From the NCBI RefSeq assembly GCF_030272615.1, contig NC_081411.1:209154244-209218243 (forward strand): a stretch of DNA of 64,000 nt. Direction: 5' to 3'. The stretch's first letter is position 1. Every line of letters starts with the position of its first letter. The notes beneath the pieces are model-generated. The model worked only from the letters and a program-made list of their open reading frames with translations. It was not told where the DNA came from and did not search any database. Shown here one piece after another: positions 1 through 11,659 of the stretch. This DNA comes from Cryptomeria japonica (taxonomy: Eukaryota > Streptophyta > Pinopsida > Cupressales > Cupressaceae). The position numbers and the translations under genes are program-made.

Positions 1-681
1 AATTGTAGGAGGAGCAATTTTATGACAATACATTTAGCTCCCACTTTAGTGGGGGTATCACCTACGCCAATACTTTCAGGAAAGTAGAAGAAAAGGAAAG
101 ATGAAGATGAGGGACGTGGAGCAATACCACAAGGAGTATAAGACATCACTAATATTGAGGAGCAAAAAGACCCCAATCTTAGGGTCTCAACTCATGCCAT
201 CATACACAAGAGAAAACAAAATAGGAACAAGACACACAAAAGAAAGACAAAGCACAAAAGACACACAACAAGAACAAGACACGAGATGACAAATCGACTA
301 GTCGAAGGGACCTTGATACTCAGATGTCTCAACAACTATTCAGGACACAAAGACCAATGCCATCACATAAACATAAGCAATCACATAAAAGAGCAAAGAT
401 GACAGCATCCATGAACCATCAATAGTAAAACTATGAGTTCATGAGAGGAATAAAAGAGAGAACATGAATACACACTTTGGTGATCCATGAGAAGAAAGGT
501 GAAGAAGAAAGAAACCATGGACGTCTCGCCCCTAAAACTAGGTGATCCATGGAGAGGAGGATATGGAAAATATCACCCCTAGAGCTTGTCTAGGTGATCC
601 ATGTAAAGAGAGAGAGTGAGAAAATTGTTAGTTCCACTCAACCACATGCGTGTGTGTACAAGTGAGGTTCGAAGTGCCTCA

Positions 682-945
682 TAGGAGTTTATGCCCGAGT
701 ACACTAAAACCTATATAGATTGTATAGTACAAGTGTCAAGAAAGGTGTGACATCCCAATCTAAGAGTATATGCTCTTGTTCCGAGAATAATCACCCTGCA
801 TAAAAGAAAAGTTGTGTCGCCTCACTCTAAGAGACCATACTCTAGTTCTGAGAATGACCCACTGTACAAGAGAAAAGTGATGACATATTTCTCTAAGAGG
901 TTTCCCTGTGGTTTCAAGAATGTCCCATTGTACAAGAAAAGGGTA
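682..945. repeat. Degenerate 66-67 bp tandem repeat, about 3-4 copies
   Basis: Units begin at 761, 828 and 894, each starting taagag and each containing a gaat(a/g) word followed by a gtacaagaaaag-like run. Spacing is 67 and 66 bp. A more diverged unit seems to precede them from about 682. The repeat keeps a minus-strand frame open over 760-1008, which is a by-product of the repeat and not a gene. Confidence 0.7.
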
Positions 946-1148
946 TGTACACCAAGTTGTGGTACCAAAAGGGGGTCTTAAGATGCCACTTTTTTCTGAA
1001 ATCAGCAAAGTCTAAACTTCAACGACAAATTGAAGATAGTTACACTCCAAATTTGAAGATGCAACAAGAACAAGATTTAAGGTGCTTCGAGTCTACTTTC
1101 TAAACTACTATGTTTTTTTTTAAATTGTGGAGATTAAGAGCTTCAAAA

Positions 1149-1217
1149 AGGGGGGCCACAAAATGTGGTCTTGTTTTTATGCAAAAAACATAACATACCA
1201 TCTGTTGTGGCCCCCCT
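1149..1217. repeat. 13-bp perfect inverted repeat with G6/C6 arms
   Basis: Arm AGGGGGGCCACAA at 1149-1161 is matched by its exact reverse complement at 1205-1217, with a 43-bp loop. It could form a hairpin or be the remnant of a small inverted-repeat element. No function is assigned. Confidence 0.6.
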
Positions 1218-1760
1218 AAAATGTTAATTTTTTTTTTGAATTTTTAAAATTGCTTCAGTGAAAAATTAGCTAACATCTTGTAGTTTATGCCAGATTTTTC
1301 ATCTAATTTTTTAATGAGTATATGATTTTTTACTAATTTTCGAAGTGGACACATCCTGAAAAATAGAAATTTGAGCATGCTCCCCCCTAAAATCTTTGAT
1401 AACTAATCAAAAATCAAAACTTTTTTTTAAAAATTGTGTAGAATGGAGTCTAGTTTCTAAAAATATAAGTTTCTTCAAAATCTAATGAACGTGTAAAAAA
1501 CTATACCCAAAATAGTGCATGTTGGTTTTTGACAAAAAAATGGACACACTAACAAAAGAAATTATAGATGAAAGCCTTAATTGAAATCAAAATGCAAAAA
1601 AAATTACATGCTTGGATAGCTAAGAGAGAGATTGAGGTTGCTATGGTGTTTTTTTTAGTTTCATTGAAACATGTGCAGACCTGATGGAGAGCACGGCCAA
1701 AAACATGTGAAATTTTTTAATCTTCTGATAAAAACACGTCTCAAACCTGAAATGGTCGTC

Positions 1761-1807
1761 CAACCCTTTGGGTTGGATGCCCAAGTACAATCCAACCCAA
1801 AGGGTTG
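1761..1807. repeat. 17-bp perfect hairpin
   Basis: The arms 1761-1777 and 1791-1807 are exact reverse complements, separated by 13 bp. Each arm is itself partly palindromic (ccctttggg). A second hairpin with 13-bp arms (1833-1845 and 1858-1870) follows, in a stretch where the word ccaaatttggca recurs to about 1990. Confidence 0.7.
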
Positions 1808-2051
1808 ATGGTTTCCAATCCAAACCATTTGGTGAGCGCCAAATATGGCACTCGCCCTATTTGGCGCTCATCAAATGCAAAATTTTGAATTTTCACATTT
1901 TATGCACGCCAAATTTGGCACTCACCAAATGTGAAAAGTCATTTTTTTTCATTTGGCAAGCACCAAATTTGGCATGCACCAATTTTTTTGCATTATCCAA
2001 AGTGAAGGTTTTGTGAGTGTGTAGATTTTCCAATCTAGGTATAATTTATAT

Positions 2052-2178
2052 CCACCCTCAAAGGAGAATATATACATGAAATATAACATTAAAGTATAAG
2101 TCACATTTCAATGTCTTTTTTATTTCTTATACTTTAAGTTATATTTCATGTATATATTGGCAGGATGTTTGAGAGTGG
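2052..2178. repeat. Fold-back element (MITE-like inverted repeat)
   Basis: A 34-bp arm at 2067-2100 is repeated inverted at 2126-2158 with a single base gap. The pairing extends outward, imperfectly, to ccaccctcaaa at 2052-2062 and tttgagagtgg at 2168-2178. The loop is only about 25 bp. Such structures are typical of fold-back or MITE remnants and are a source of small-RNA hairpins. No flanking target duplication was obvious. Confidence 0.65.
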
Positions 2179-2259
2179 TTTCATATCTATAGTTCTAATG
2201 TAGATTCTAGTTTTAAAAAGATCATATAAAATTTCAGACTTAGTCAAATTTCAGTAGTT

Positions 2260-2930
2260 AACATGCTCCTATTAGCATTCTTCAGCTATGTATCCCACTC
2301 TCTTTATCATCCCCAAACTCTAGACCTATCTCTATCCCTCTCTTGTCTCTCTCACTTCTCTCTCCCCTCTCTAGGTAAACCCAACTTATCTACCTTTCAT
2401 TCCTTCCTTAACCCCATATCTATCCTTTTCTCCCTCCCTCTCTCTTCTTCTCTCTCATTCTCTTATTATTTCACTCCCCTCCCTCTCCATTCTCTTGGTC
2501 ACTACCTATCCCTTATATCTTCTCTCTCCCCATATCTAGGTCTCTTCCTCCCTCCCTATATTATTACCCACCTCTCTCTCCCCCTATAGCTATCTCGCCT
2601 AATTAATTGTCAACCTTCTAGTTCTCTCCCCCCATCTCCATATTTATCTCCCTCTCCCTTACCCCTATCCATTTATGAACTCTCTCCCTCTATTCTCTCT
2701 CTCCAAACCTATCTATCTCCTCATTCCTTAGTTCTTTGAATCCCTCCATGTCTACCTCTCCATCCATCCCCTCTTAGTCATCTCTTTCCTCTTCTATCTA
2801 TTCCCTCTCTCCATTGTCTAGGTTGTCACCTCTCCCTCCTACTCTCTCTACCTCCCTCTCTCAAATTTCTAGGTTTCTCTCTCACTCCCTCTCCACCTCT
2901 ATACTTATCCATTAATTTCTCATTAGAAAC
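2260..2930. repeat. Polypyrimidine (CT-rich) low-complexity tract
   Basis: About 670 bp of almost uninterrupted ctctcc/tccctc-type sequence on the plus strand. The long plus-strand open frame inside it (2263-2589, Ser/Leu/Pro-rich) comes from composition and is not a gene. It directly abuts the 3' end of the decayed copia gag that begins at 3371 on the other strand, so it may have replaced or expanded inside that element. Confidence 0.8.
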
Positions 2931-3371
2931 CTAGCTTTAAGCTATCTTCAGTCTTACCTCTAACACTCTTTATACCACCTACAACTTCCTTAATCCTTTG
3001 TCCATATTGAGCTATGTTCTCACCATAAACCATTTTCATATCATCAATTTTTCCTCTCAAACTCTCTTCCTTTTCCCTTTGTACATGTTCATCTCCTCCA
3101 AAAATTAAATTAAATTTCTCCCATACCTCATTTATAGTTTCTAATCCATGAACATCTCAGATAAAGTACTCACAATTTCTTCAATTGCTTGAATGTTTTC
3201 CTGATGTTGTTTGAGTTTATCAGGTGTCAAGGGACTAGTAGTAGGAGCAACATACTTGGTTATCACATGATTCCAATACTTTGAAACCCTTCCTTCAATG
3301 TAAATCTTCATTCGATCACTCCATATCCGATAGTTGTCCTTGGTAAACTAGGGACCCTCCTTCTTCATCAT
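2930..3371 (-). pseudogene. Decayed Ty1/copia gag (UBN2 type)
   Basis: Reading leftward from the ATG at 3371, the product carries the usual copia gag opening: FTKDNYRIWSDRMKIYIE at about 3347-3294, then YWNHVITKY. After an in-frame stop near 3130, another frame continues the gag core with KEESLRGKIDDMKM and YGENIAQYGQRIKEV to about 2935. Stops and frame changes show it is dead. Gag would package the element RNA. It lies just inside a primer-binding site (3427-3438), at the correct distance for a 5' gag. The rest of the element (protease to RNase H) is absent; a CT-rich tract follows. Family assignment is firm; the break positions are approximate. Confidence 0.7.
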
Positions 3372-3426
3372 CTTTCACAAAATCTTTACCTCAAGCTATT
3401 AGGATTTCTACACACAAAGGACCAAT

Positions 3427-3438
3427 GCTATGATACCA
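3427..3438 (-). other. Primer-binding site of a copia element (initiator tRNA-Met type)
   Basis: The minus strand reads TGGTATCATAGC, one base from the canonical plant TGGTATCAGAGC complement of initiator tRNA-Met. It lies between the gag at 2930-3371 and the putative LTR at 3441-4285. Confidence 0.75.
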
Positions 3439-3440
3439 AT

Positions 3441-4285
3441 TTCTAATCTTAGAGGATTTGGTTAATATTGAGAGGGGGGGTTGAATTGGTATTAACAATA
3501 ATTCAAAATTAGAAACTCAGACTCATAAAACTTTCACCAAATAAAATATATAGATCAACACTAGAGTAATTTACCAGTACTGCTATCTACTGATAAACAT
3601 CTGCTAAATTGATATATCAATGTTTCACATTAAGTGCTTATTAATCATGCATAAAATGAAAATAAAGAAAATCATCACATCAAAAACATTCACCATATGA
3701 ACATCATGATTTTCACGTGGAAACCCAAATAGGGAAAAACCATGGTGGGAATTGGTACCCACAAATATTTTGCACTCCTTCAGAATGTGTCCTGTTAGGA
3801 TCCAAGCCCAATTAGAAGCTTACAATGATGCCCTGTTAGGAGAAGACCCTGTTAGGAGTCACTCGGTTAAGGAAATTACCTTAGAACTTAGATATTGAGT
3901 CACCCTATTAGGGGATTTTACAATGTGAGGCCTATTAGGACTTACCGAGTTAATTGATTTTAGCTGTTGTAATTGTTAGAGAACAACAATGAATGATCTA
4001 TATATAGAACTCAATTGCTTGCTTGATCTGATCCAATTAAGTTCTAAGTCTGCATCACTCTAGCAGATCTTCTCACACACCTTGGTTTGGATTCACACAC
4101 TTATCAAAATCACTGACACTTCAACCTTACCAACATAAATAACCTCTAAAACTAGGTCGGTATCAAAACCCTAAGACTAACTACATAGATCATCATAGAT
4201 CTTTACAACTCATTACAGATCATCATATGGATCATTACAATCAATTACAAATCAATACCGATCATTGAGTGATCATAAAATGTCA
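3441..4285 (-). mobile_element. Probable 5' LTR of the copia fragment
   Basis: This block lies immediately outside the tRNA-Met primer-binding site on the minus strand and has the look of a copia LTR: AT-rich, internally repeating words such as ccctgttaggag and cctattaggg, and a gagggggggttgaattgg end common in plant copia LTRs. No partner LTR is in the window, so the outer edge is a guess; TGACA at 4285 on the minus strand is a plausible TG start. No TSD can be tested. Confidence 0.5.
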
Positions 4286-4299
4286 CTAATGAGATTCAC

Positions 4300-4860
4300 T
4301 CATTCCTTCACCAATATTTTTTTCTTTAGCATCAACTTTTTCATAATCCTTTAGGTTGTTTATCTCTTCAAGTGCTTCATTAAACTGGGTATTGGCCATA
4401 GAGGAATAGGAAATTGATTCCTTAGTAATAAAATGTAGAGGTTCTTAATGTGTCTCTTCACCACTCTCATATTCACTCCCAGTAAAAATAGAGTCCTTGG
4501 ATTGATCCTCGATTTTATATCAATGGGCTTTTAAGCAATGAGCTAAAAAAAATTAGAAACAACAATTAATTTAGCTAGGAGACCTATACTTGTTGGATAA
4601 AATAGTTCTAACAACTTTAGCCATGTCACTATCAAAAATATTGATTACATAGGAAGGGGAAATGACCTGGATGTTCTTTAGAGAGTTTCTCATTGTTTTT
4701 CCTTTACCATTAACAAAGTTAGGGCATGAGCTTCCAAGGTTATTAACAAGATTTTTACCTTTGTCTATGGTAAATTTCAGGCCAATGTCAACCACTAGAG
4801 GGGGAGTTTCACAACCAAGGCTAATGTTTTGTTTCTTGGTCTAGTAGAGCACATCTTTGC
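4300..4860 (-). pseudogene. Unrecognised protein-like segments, possibly retroelement ORF remnants
   Basis: Two minus-strand open segments, 4795-4571 and about 4550-4295, read as ordinary acidic/lysine protein rather than random AT-rich translation. The second contains FTGSEYESGEE and FNEALEEINNLKDYEKV, with one internal stop. I do not recognise a family. They lie directly upstream (minus strand) of the copia LTR, so they may be the sequence into which that element inserted. A LINE ORF1 tail is one possibility; there is no positive motif for it. Confidence 0.3.
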
Positions 4861-6149
4861 ATAATGAAATCTAATTTTAAATCTATTAAAAATGAGATTA
4901 TTTTTTAGAATTTTAGAATTTTTTTTAGTTAATATTTTCACTTTTTTATTTATATTTGTAATTGGTTTCATTAAGTGATTATTTTTTACATTGATTATAT
5001 TTAATTAATTATTATATATATTTCAAAATATAATGATTGAAACTATTTTATTTATTTATAAGATATTTTTACATTAATATGAAATTGTTTTATTTGAGTA
5101 TATATGAACATAAATACTATGCTACTTATTGTTGAAATAATAAATATTAATATTTTGATGTGAAAAAGATTGTAATATTTTTTGTAAACATGTTCAAATG
5201 ATGCCCTTCATGGGATGGAATTGTGCTTAAATCAAAGTGGTCTCTTACAAAGTTGAATCGAGAAATCAATTACAATCACCAACATGGACTATGGATAGTT
5301 GTAATTGTTGCCCTTCTTGGGAGGGAATTACGCTTCAAATCAAAGCATTTTATTGCACAATTGAATCAACAAATCAATTACAATCACCAATATGGATTGT
5401 GGAAAGCTGGAAAAATATTTGTTCAAATAATTTAAATATATTTTTTTAAATATTAATTTAATGACAAAATAAACAAATAATAAATTAATGATTTTTTAAA
5501 ATAAGTTTTCAAATTGGTGATTATATTTTATTGTTGCACATTGCTTATTTTATAGTTTTGAGTGAATTTTTTTTCCAAGAATTAAATAAATTAGAACCAA
5601 TAATTAATTTTTTTGTGAAAAAGATTAAAAAAATATTTTTAATTTTTTTAGTTTCCATAAGTTATATTCATTTTTTTATATATATATTTAGATATTAAAA
5701 TATTTATAGTTATTTTTATAGTGTAAAGATAAACAGATTATTACAATATTGATTTTAAAATAACTAAATATATACTTCTACAATCCATCACGATCAAGAA
5801 ATATTTTAATGAAGTATCATGTATATCTTAGGTGTTGAAATATTGATTCTTTGGTATTAATTAACCCTATTTGTTCCACATGCCATAAATTGTAGTTAAA
5901 TGACTCCCACCTTGATATTATGAAGTTGATTCTATAGCTTTATAAGTTTCATCTCTTACTAATATCTTTTTCTCAATATGTAAACACATTTAGTGTAAGA
6001 GTAACAATAATATAGATTTAGGTAAGGTTGATATTCAACCCTATGCTTGGGGGTTTATTTATTATTTGTTTTGATTCTACAAAGAACTGCGATATTGTTT
6101 TGACCCTAGGTGACTAGAAATGGGGGTCTCATGCTTTGTCCCTTCACCC
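4861..6149. other. AT-rich stretch without a gene
   Basis: Very AT-rich sequence. The only structure I see is a tandem duplication at 5203-5407. No coding motif was found. Confidence 0.5.
5203..5407. repeat. Two-copy 107-bp tandem duplication
   Basis: The unit starting gcccttc at 5203 is repeated from 5310. The copies share gaaatcaattacaatcacca-type cores with scattered mismatches. It sits alone in AT-rich DNA. Confidence 0.75.
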
Positions 6150-6900
6150 TAGGTCACTCTCTCTTAACCCTCTAGTTGATTCTATTCCAATTTCCCATGT
6201 TTGGTTAATATTTCCTTATCCCCCCTCCATTATTGGTGCAACTCTACTTACGAAGCTATGGGTAATACACTAGGTCTATTTATCAAGGTGGACTCTAATA
6301 CTAGTTACTTCTTGCATACTTGTTATTCTGTAATTTTTCGTGGATATAGATCTTTTGAAGCCACTTGTGGAGATCTCCCTAAAAATGGATTGATTGCAAT
6401 GTCAATATATTCTAGATTACGAAGGGATCTCTTTTCAATATAGATATTGTTTTCTATGAGACATTTGGCTTCTTCTTGTCCTCATGGTTCTTTTCAACAC
6501 TCTTCTCCCACTTGGTGGAAGGATTCTAACCACTTCCATCTCACTATTTTTGCTACTACTTTGAATCGCAGGTTATAGTCTTAGATGAATTTGACACCTC
6601 ACTCTCCTATTGGATTGTTTGATTTAGTGGCTTGGGACCCTACTCCTTATTATTTGTCTCCTCTTGTGGATCCTTCTATAGGTATCTTAAGTTCTCACCT
6701 CCTATTATATATGGTTCTTAATGATCTATCTCAATACTATAGAGTTTCATTTGCAAATTTGGTGGCCCATTTAGGTAATTCATTTGTTGTCATTGATGAT
6801 TCCTTTGAGCTTGATCTGCTATGCTCTCTTAGAAATGATGTTTCTTCTTGGAATACTATTTTCCACAAGAAAAATATCTAGTCTCTTATCATTCCCAATG
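6150..6900 (+). pseudogene. LINE ORF1 relic (DUF4283 / zinc-knuckle type)
   Basis: Plant L1-like LINEs encode an RNA-binding ORF1 protein with a DUF4283 core followed by a CCHC knuckle. Here the plus strand reads YEAMGNTLGLFIKVD near 6253-6297, the usual end of that core, followed after about 100 bp by LDYEGISFQYRYC near 6411-6450 and, in another frame, HLASSCPHGS: the broken knuckle. A further open stretch runs 6585-6881. At least three frame changes and several stops make it dead. At 7130-7185 a stretch resembling a LINE 3' tail follows (ggtctaggttagaagccc, then A/T-rich), so the whole 6.1-7.2 kb block may be one deleted LINE. Confidence 0.55.
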
Positions 6901-8159
6901 TGTTGATAGTCTCATTATCCCCACTGGTGGGTCCCAACTCCTATTTTTAGTAAGGTCAGTTTTGCTACTTTGTCATACTCTTTAGACTGTTTTGGTTTAT
7001 TTTAGTTCTACTATCATTGGTTTATAGTTTAATTTTAGTCCTCAGTTTGTTTTTCTCCTAGCTATGGCTACCTCTTGGGTACTTCTATTGTTTCATCTTT
7101 ATAACAAGCTTTTGAATTGATGGTTTTTGTGTCTGTAATAGGTCTAGGTTAGAAGCCCTTATTCTAGTTATTTTAATTAAAAATAATATTATAGATCTTT
7201 TTATCATATGAAGGAACTCTATTTGACTAGGAAAAATAATAATCAATGTAACAAATTACATTAGAGATATCCTAAGTGTATAATAAGGCCATACATATTA
7301 GACACACTCTACAATTTTTTTCCATCTTAAAATAGGATATACATTTACTATTTTAATAAGAGGAATTGTAATCTATATAGCTCTTGTCAGTAGTAGGTCT
7401 TAGATTTAGGTTATAACACTAATTTATTCTCCAACTTAAAAAAAATTATTTGTGTACTTATAAATATAATGGTAAGTCATTTACATTATATAAATATATA
7501 AAAAGTATTTGACATAAAAAAATCATTTTAGGTATTAGATGGTAGGCATAAGAGGGGTGATAATGGAAATATACTTTAGATAAATTGTTCTCTATAATAA
7601 TTTTTGATAATTTCTTTAGATGCACTAATCATAATGCATGATTGTAAAATAATAGTAAAATTATAATTTAATTAAGAAAACCATCAAGAAATGAAGTCTA
7701 AAGTCTATTATATTCAAAGCTAAGAACTGAATTTTAAAATAAACTTAACCTTAAAACAATTTCTACACTAAGAGGTTAAAATGACCTAAATTATGTTATG
7801 CAACCATCTACAAGTAGAGAATAATAAATTTATATTTTTATTAGTTAAATAATGTAAGGTATTAAATTATAATATCTTCTAATATTAATAGATTTATATA
7901 TTTGTTATCAACGTAAATGGAGCTTTTGATTATAACTTGTTATTGAATATTAATGGACTTGCATTTTGTTTGTGAATAATAATTTAAAAGATAATTTTGA
8001 AACTACTAAAATAAGATTTGTATTTATAGTTAACATCAAAGGAAATAAATAACAATTGCCTTGTCAAACTAGGCACCCTTTCATTATCTGCTTCTCTTTG
8101 TTAGAATTTTATTCCCTAGTGATTGTGCCTTCATTCTTGGTGTTAGTTCTTGATGGGAT
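6901..8159. other. AT-rich stretch without a gene
   Basis: Possible LINE-like 3' tail to about 7185, then AT-rich sequence with no open frame of note and no repeat structure that I can see. Confidence 0.4.
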
Positions 8160-9920
8160 TGATTGATAGCCCCCCTGTTTGCATCCCCCTCCCTGGGACT
8201 CCCCTATCATAGGGCCCTCATGGGTCTTGTTGCTTTGGGTCTGAACACTGACACCCTTGTTGTGGAAGTTCAAAGATCTAATGTACTTCCCCTAAATTCC
8301 CCGCAGTATCATCTAGATTCCTTTTTCTTTGAAGAGGAGCCTGCAAGTTTTGTTGATAAGTTGTTAGAAGATAAATCTCCTAAAATGGTCAAAGTTCAAC
8401 TATGAACTAAACCGTTAGATTCTTGCAAAATCTAGGGCTATTCAATGGAGGTTCTTGATGTCTTGTTGAATGTTACTACTTCCAAAGTTATCCTTTCTTT
8501 GGTTGGTAAGTTCCTATACTTTTGACCTAATATTGATCAGGATAGAAAATGGGTAGATTCACATTGGAAAGTAAAAGGAAGTGTTAAAATCAATTCTATG
8601 GATAATGGGTATTTCTTTTAAGCTTTACCAATTAGGAATATTTGGATAAGATCCTTAGAAAAGGCCCTTGGACTTATGGTAGCAACTTCCAAAACATCCT
8701 TTCTCTATGTAAATGGAAACCAAGGTTGGAGCCTAGAAAAGATCTCGGGGTGGTGGATCCAGTATGAATTAGTCTCCCTAGGCTCCACCATAGAGTACTG
8801 GACCTCTAGTGCCTTTAGAGGGATTTCTAAACTATTTGGTAAGTTTTTGGTGGTGGACAAAATAACCCAAAACAAATCAAGACTCATCTTTTCTAGGAAT
8901 TGTGTTAGTGTGGTTGTCAACTCTATCCTTCCCACCCAAGTCACCCTCCATTCTAGATTTGGTTCTTAGTTTCAACCTATTGAATATTAAAATGCTAGAA
9001 CTTACTATCAATTTTGTATAAAATATGGATATTTTAGTAATGAATGGAAGAAACAATGAGCTAGGAGGCAACCATCCTCTAACAATGTTTCTCTAGTTTC
9101 TACCAAGGGTCCTATGCCACCTTTTGTTAACGAGAATAACCATGGAATTCCTTTGGTGAATAAAGTGGAGAATAGTCATAAAGATGATAAAAATAAGTAG
9201 ATGGATTATCTGACTGCGTCAACATCCAAGTTAGACTAGATTGCACAATAGCACCCTGAGGTTCTATTAAGTGTTGGGGGTAATTATGTTCCACCTCAAA
9301 TAAAAAATCTTAAGACATATATCATAGGTATGGAGATAGAATCATATGAAAAAGAGAATAGGATGAGTGGACAACCTAATGAAAGCCTAGGTAATAAAGA
9401 TGATCAAGTTGTGGTGTATATGAGTTTATCTAAGAATAGGTTAGTACAATCTTATCATAAGTGTTCAGAGACTGATGGTTTTACTCTAGACACTAAAATT
9501 GATGTTCAAAATGATAATGGAGTGAATTTCTTTGGCCCTTTGAAGACCATGAAATATGTTGTGAGCTAGTGATGTTTTCTAGCTCGAGTAATAAGGAAAA
9601 TGCAAACCTTGTTAGAGTATTAACTGATGAAAATGAAAAAATTGAGTTGGGTCCTAAGAATCTAAAAGATAAGATGACCCTCTTGGGTTTCTCTTGTACA
9701 CCTCCTAGTAAATATAAGAATATTTTGGATGGGAAAGATTCTAAAATGGAATGCACATAGGTTGGTGCCACATAAAAGAAGAAAAAGAAGGCAAACATGG
9801 GAGGGGATGCTGAGCTTGGGAAACCTTCTTAGAGAGATACAAGAAGTAGAAATGCTTCCAGATAGGTGGCCAGTGGGAAGTAGAGGACCCTTGATGGTCT
9901 CTCAAAGTCAAAAATGAAAA
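8160..9920 (+). pseudogene. LINE ORF1 relic with DUF4283 core
   Basis: The first protein of an L1-like LINE, in pieces. An N-terminal piece (8163-8405) ends SFVDKLLEDKSPKMVKV. The DUF4283 core follows: GPW at about 8667 in one frame, then in the next frame IEYWTSSAFRGISKLFG and KFLVVDKIT (about 8790-8865). Hydrophilic linker pieces follow to about 9900, e.g. 9330-9569. I count at least three frameshifts and many stops. It is followed at 10004 by the endonuclease of ORF2 in the expected order and strand, which supports the assignment. The CCHC knuckle expected near 9000 is only faintly visible (CIKYGYFSNEW). Confidence 0.65.
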
Positions 9921-10003
9921 AGAAGTGATCAGGTGGGTACTCCTCGGGAAAGGAGTCCTTATGGAAGCTCAAGGATGACCACCATGTCTCCTTAATTGTT
10001 TAG

Positions 10004-10860
10004 ATGAAGATTTTTCATTGGAATATGAGAGGTTTAAATAGCCTTGTTAAGAAACATATGCTCAAATGTATGGTACTTGAGCAGAGGGATCATATTATTC
10101 TCTTACAAGAAACCAAAATGAAAAAAGAAGCATTCCAAAATATTCTCAAGCATTCTTGTCCTTTTGCTGATTTATTTGTTGGTGATGTTGAGGGTACTTC
10201 ATGTGGTGTTTCTACTCTATAGAATTGGGCATCCTTTTTGGGAACCTTGAACCATTCATTCAAGAATGGTCTAATTGTTAAGATCTAAAATCTGAAGATT
10301 GGTCAAAGGTGGAATATTATTAATATCTATTATCCAAATGTTAGATCTCTCAAGGATTCTCTTTGAATCTCCCTTTCCTCCTTTATTCTAAGCTATCTTG
10401 TTGATCTTTGGATGTTGGGTAGAGATTTCAATTCTCCCTTGTACCCTTTAGAAAAAATTGCAGGTTTTGATGACTTCTTTGAAAGAATGAGTGATTTGAC
10501 CAGCTTTATTGTTGTTGCAGGTCTTATGGATATTGGTTTACAAGGATCCTAATTTACATGGTCTAATAGAAAGAAAGGTCATCATTTAATTCAGTTCAGA
10601 CTAAAGAGGTTCCTTTTTTCATGTAACTGGTATAACGTGGATACTCTTTCCTTGCATGCTCTGTCCAAAACCGAGTCTAACCATAATTCTATTATTCTCT
10701 CATGGGAGGATGGAGTAAAGAGAGGTCCCTTTCCTTTTAGATATAAGATTGTGTGGACTTACCACTCAAATTTTAGAAAACTTGTGGAACAGTGGTTGAA
10801 CACTCCTATGGATGGGATACCTATGTTCTGAGTGGTGTAAAAGTTAAAGATGCATGAGGT
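10004..10860 (+). pseudogene. LINE ORF2 relic: apurinic-type endonuclease domain
   Basis: The start reads MKIFHWNMRGLNSLVKKHML, then IILLQETKM: the N/W-N-x-R-G and Q-E-T motifs of the exonuclease-endonuclease-phosphatase fold that nicks target DNA for target-primed reverse transcription. After a stop at 10220 the same domain continues in shifted frames: GRDFNSPL (the G-D-F-N motif, about 10423), FTWSNRKKGHHL, and PFPFRYKIVWTYH before a break near 10830-10860. The reverse transcriptase that should follow is missing, and unrelated AT-rich DNA begins. Together with the ORF1 relic this is a 3'-truncated, dead LINE. Lineage beyond L1-like is not claimed. Confidence 0.8.
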
Positions 10861-10869
10861 GTCAATAGA

Positions 10870-11655
10870 ATTTGACAACACTCACTAACTTCTAACTAGC
10901 TTGACACCTCATAGGAGAGCTGTCAAGTCACCTAGCTAGGCTTACAAGCCTATGTGTATGCCTAGGTGAAAAGTACACTAACAAAATTTAATAAAAAAAT
11001 ATTTTTATTTTTGTAATTATATTTATTGTTAATTGTTGAATATATAGTATTTATGATTGAATTTTTATAACTAGCTTATATATATTTAATAATATATATA
11101 GAATAAGTCTAGAGATATCATTCTAGAGGTTTCTATTAATTTTTTTAATTTATGACATCTCTCACTTATCTTACATATTATTAAATATATATAATAAATA
11201 TATATAAGCTACTAGTAGTCACAGTGCACATTGGAAACATTAAACATATTAATTTTAAATTATATATTATTATATAGTTATATATCGGATTGGTATAATG
11301 TTAGATTGAGGTTTCCACTTGGTTGAACTTATGGTCCAATTTTTTCAAGATGGAATTGTGGTCCAATTACTATCAAGTCCATTTTTAGATATATATCATA
11401 TTGGTATAGTTTTTGATTTAAGATTATATTTGGTTTAGCTTATGGTCCAATTTGTTCTAGATGGAATTGTGGTCCATTTTTCATTACTGTCAAGTCTAGT
11501 GTTAGATTTAGGATTTCATTTAGTTCAATTCTAGATTAGAATTCTATAGTTAGGATTAGGATTAAAATAGTAACCTTAATTGAATAAGGAGTAGGGTTCA
11601 TTTTGGCTTACTATTAGGGTTAGGGTTTTATTTGGTTTAGAGTTAATTGTTTATT
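10870..11655. other. Gene-free stretch with a 111-bp tandem repeat
   Basis: No coding motif. Contains a 12-bp inverted repeat (10854-10865 with 10901-10912) at the LINE edge and, from 11282 to about 11530, two to three degenerate copies of a 111-bp unit carrying atggtccaatt and gatggaattgtggtcca. Some ttagggtt words occur near 11600. Confidence 0.5.
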
Positions 11656-11659
11656 TAAG

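Larger units (their letters stand above)
1..2040. other. Gene-free AT-rich stretch with short degenerate repeats
   Basis: I see no credible coding sequence here; the short open frames have no recognisable motifs. It contains a recurring word ggtgatccatg at 479, 541 and 593, a tandem repeat at 761-945, and three perfect hairpins, listed separately where notable. Confidence 0.5.

Noticed and set aside
2263-2589. 108-residue Ser/Leu/Pro-rich frame
   Set aside because: Pure polypyrimidine low-complexity sequence.
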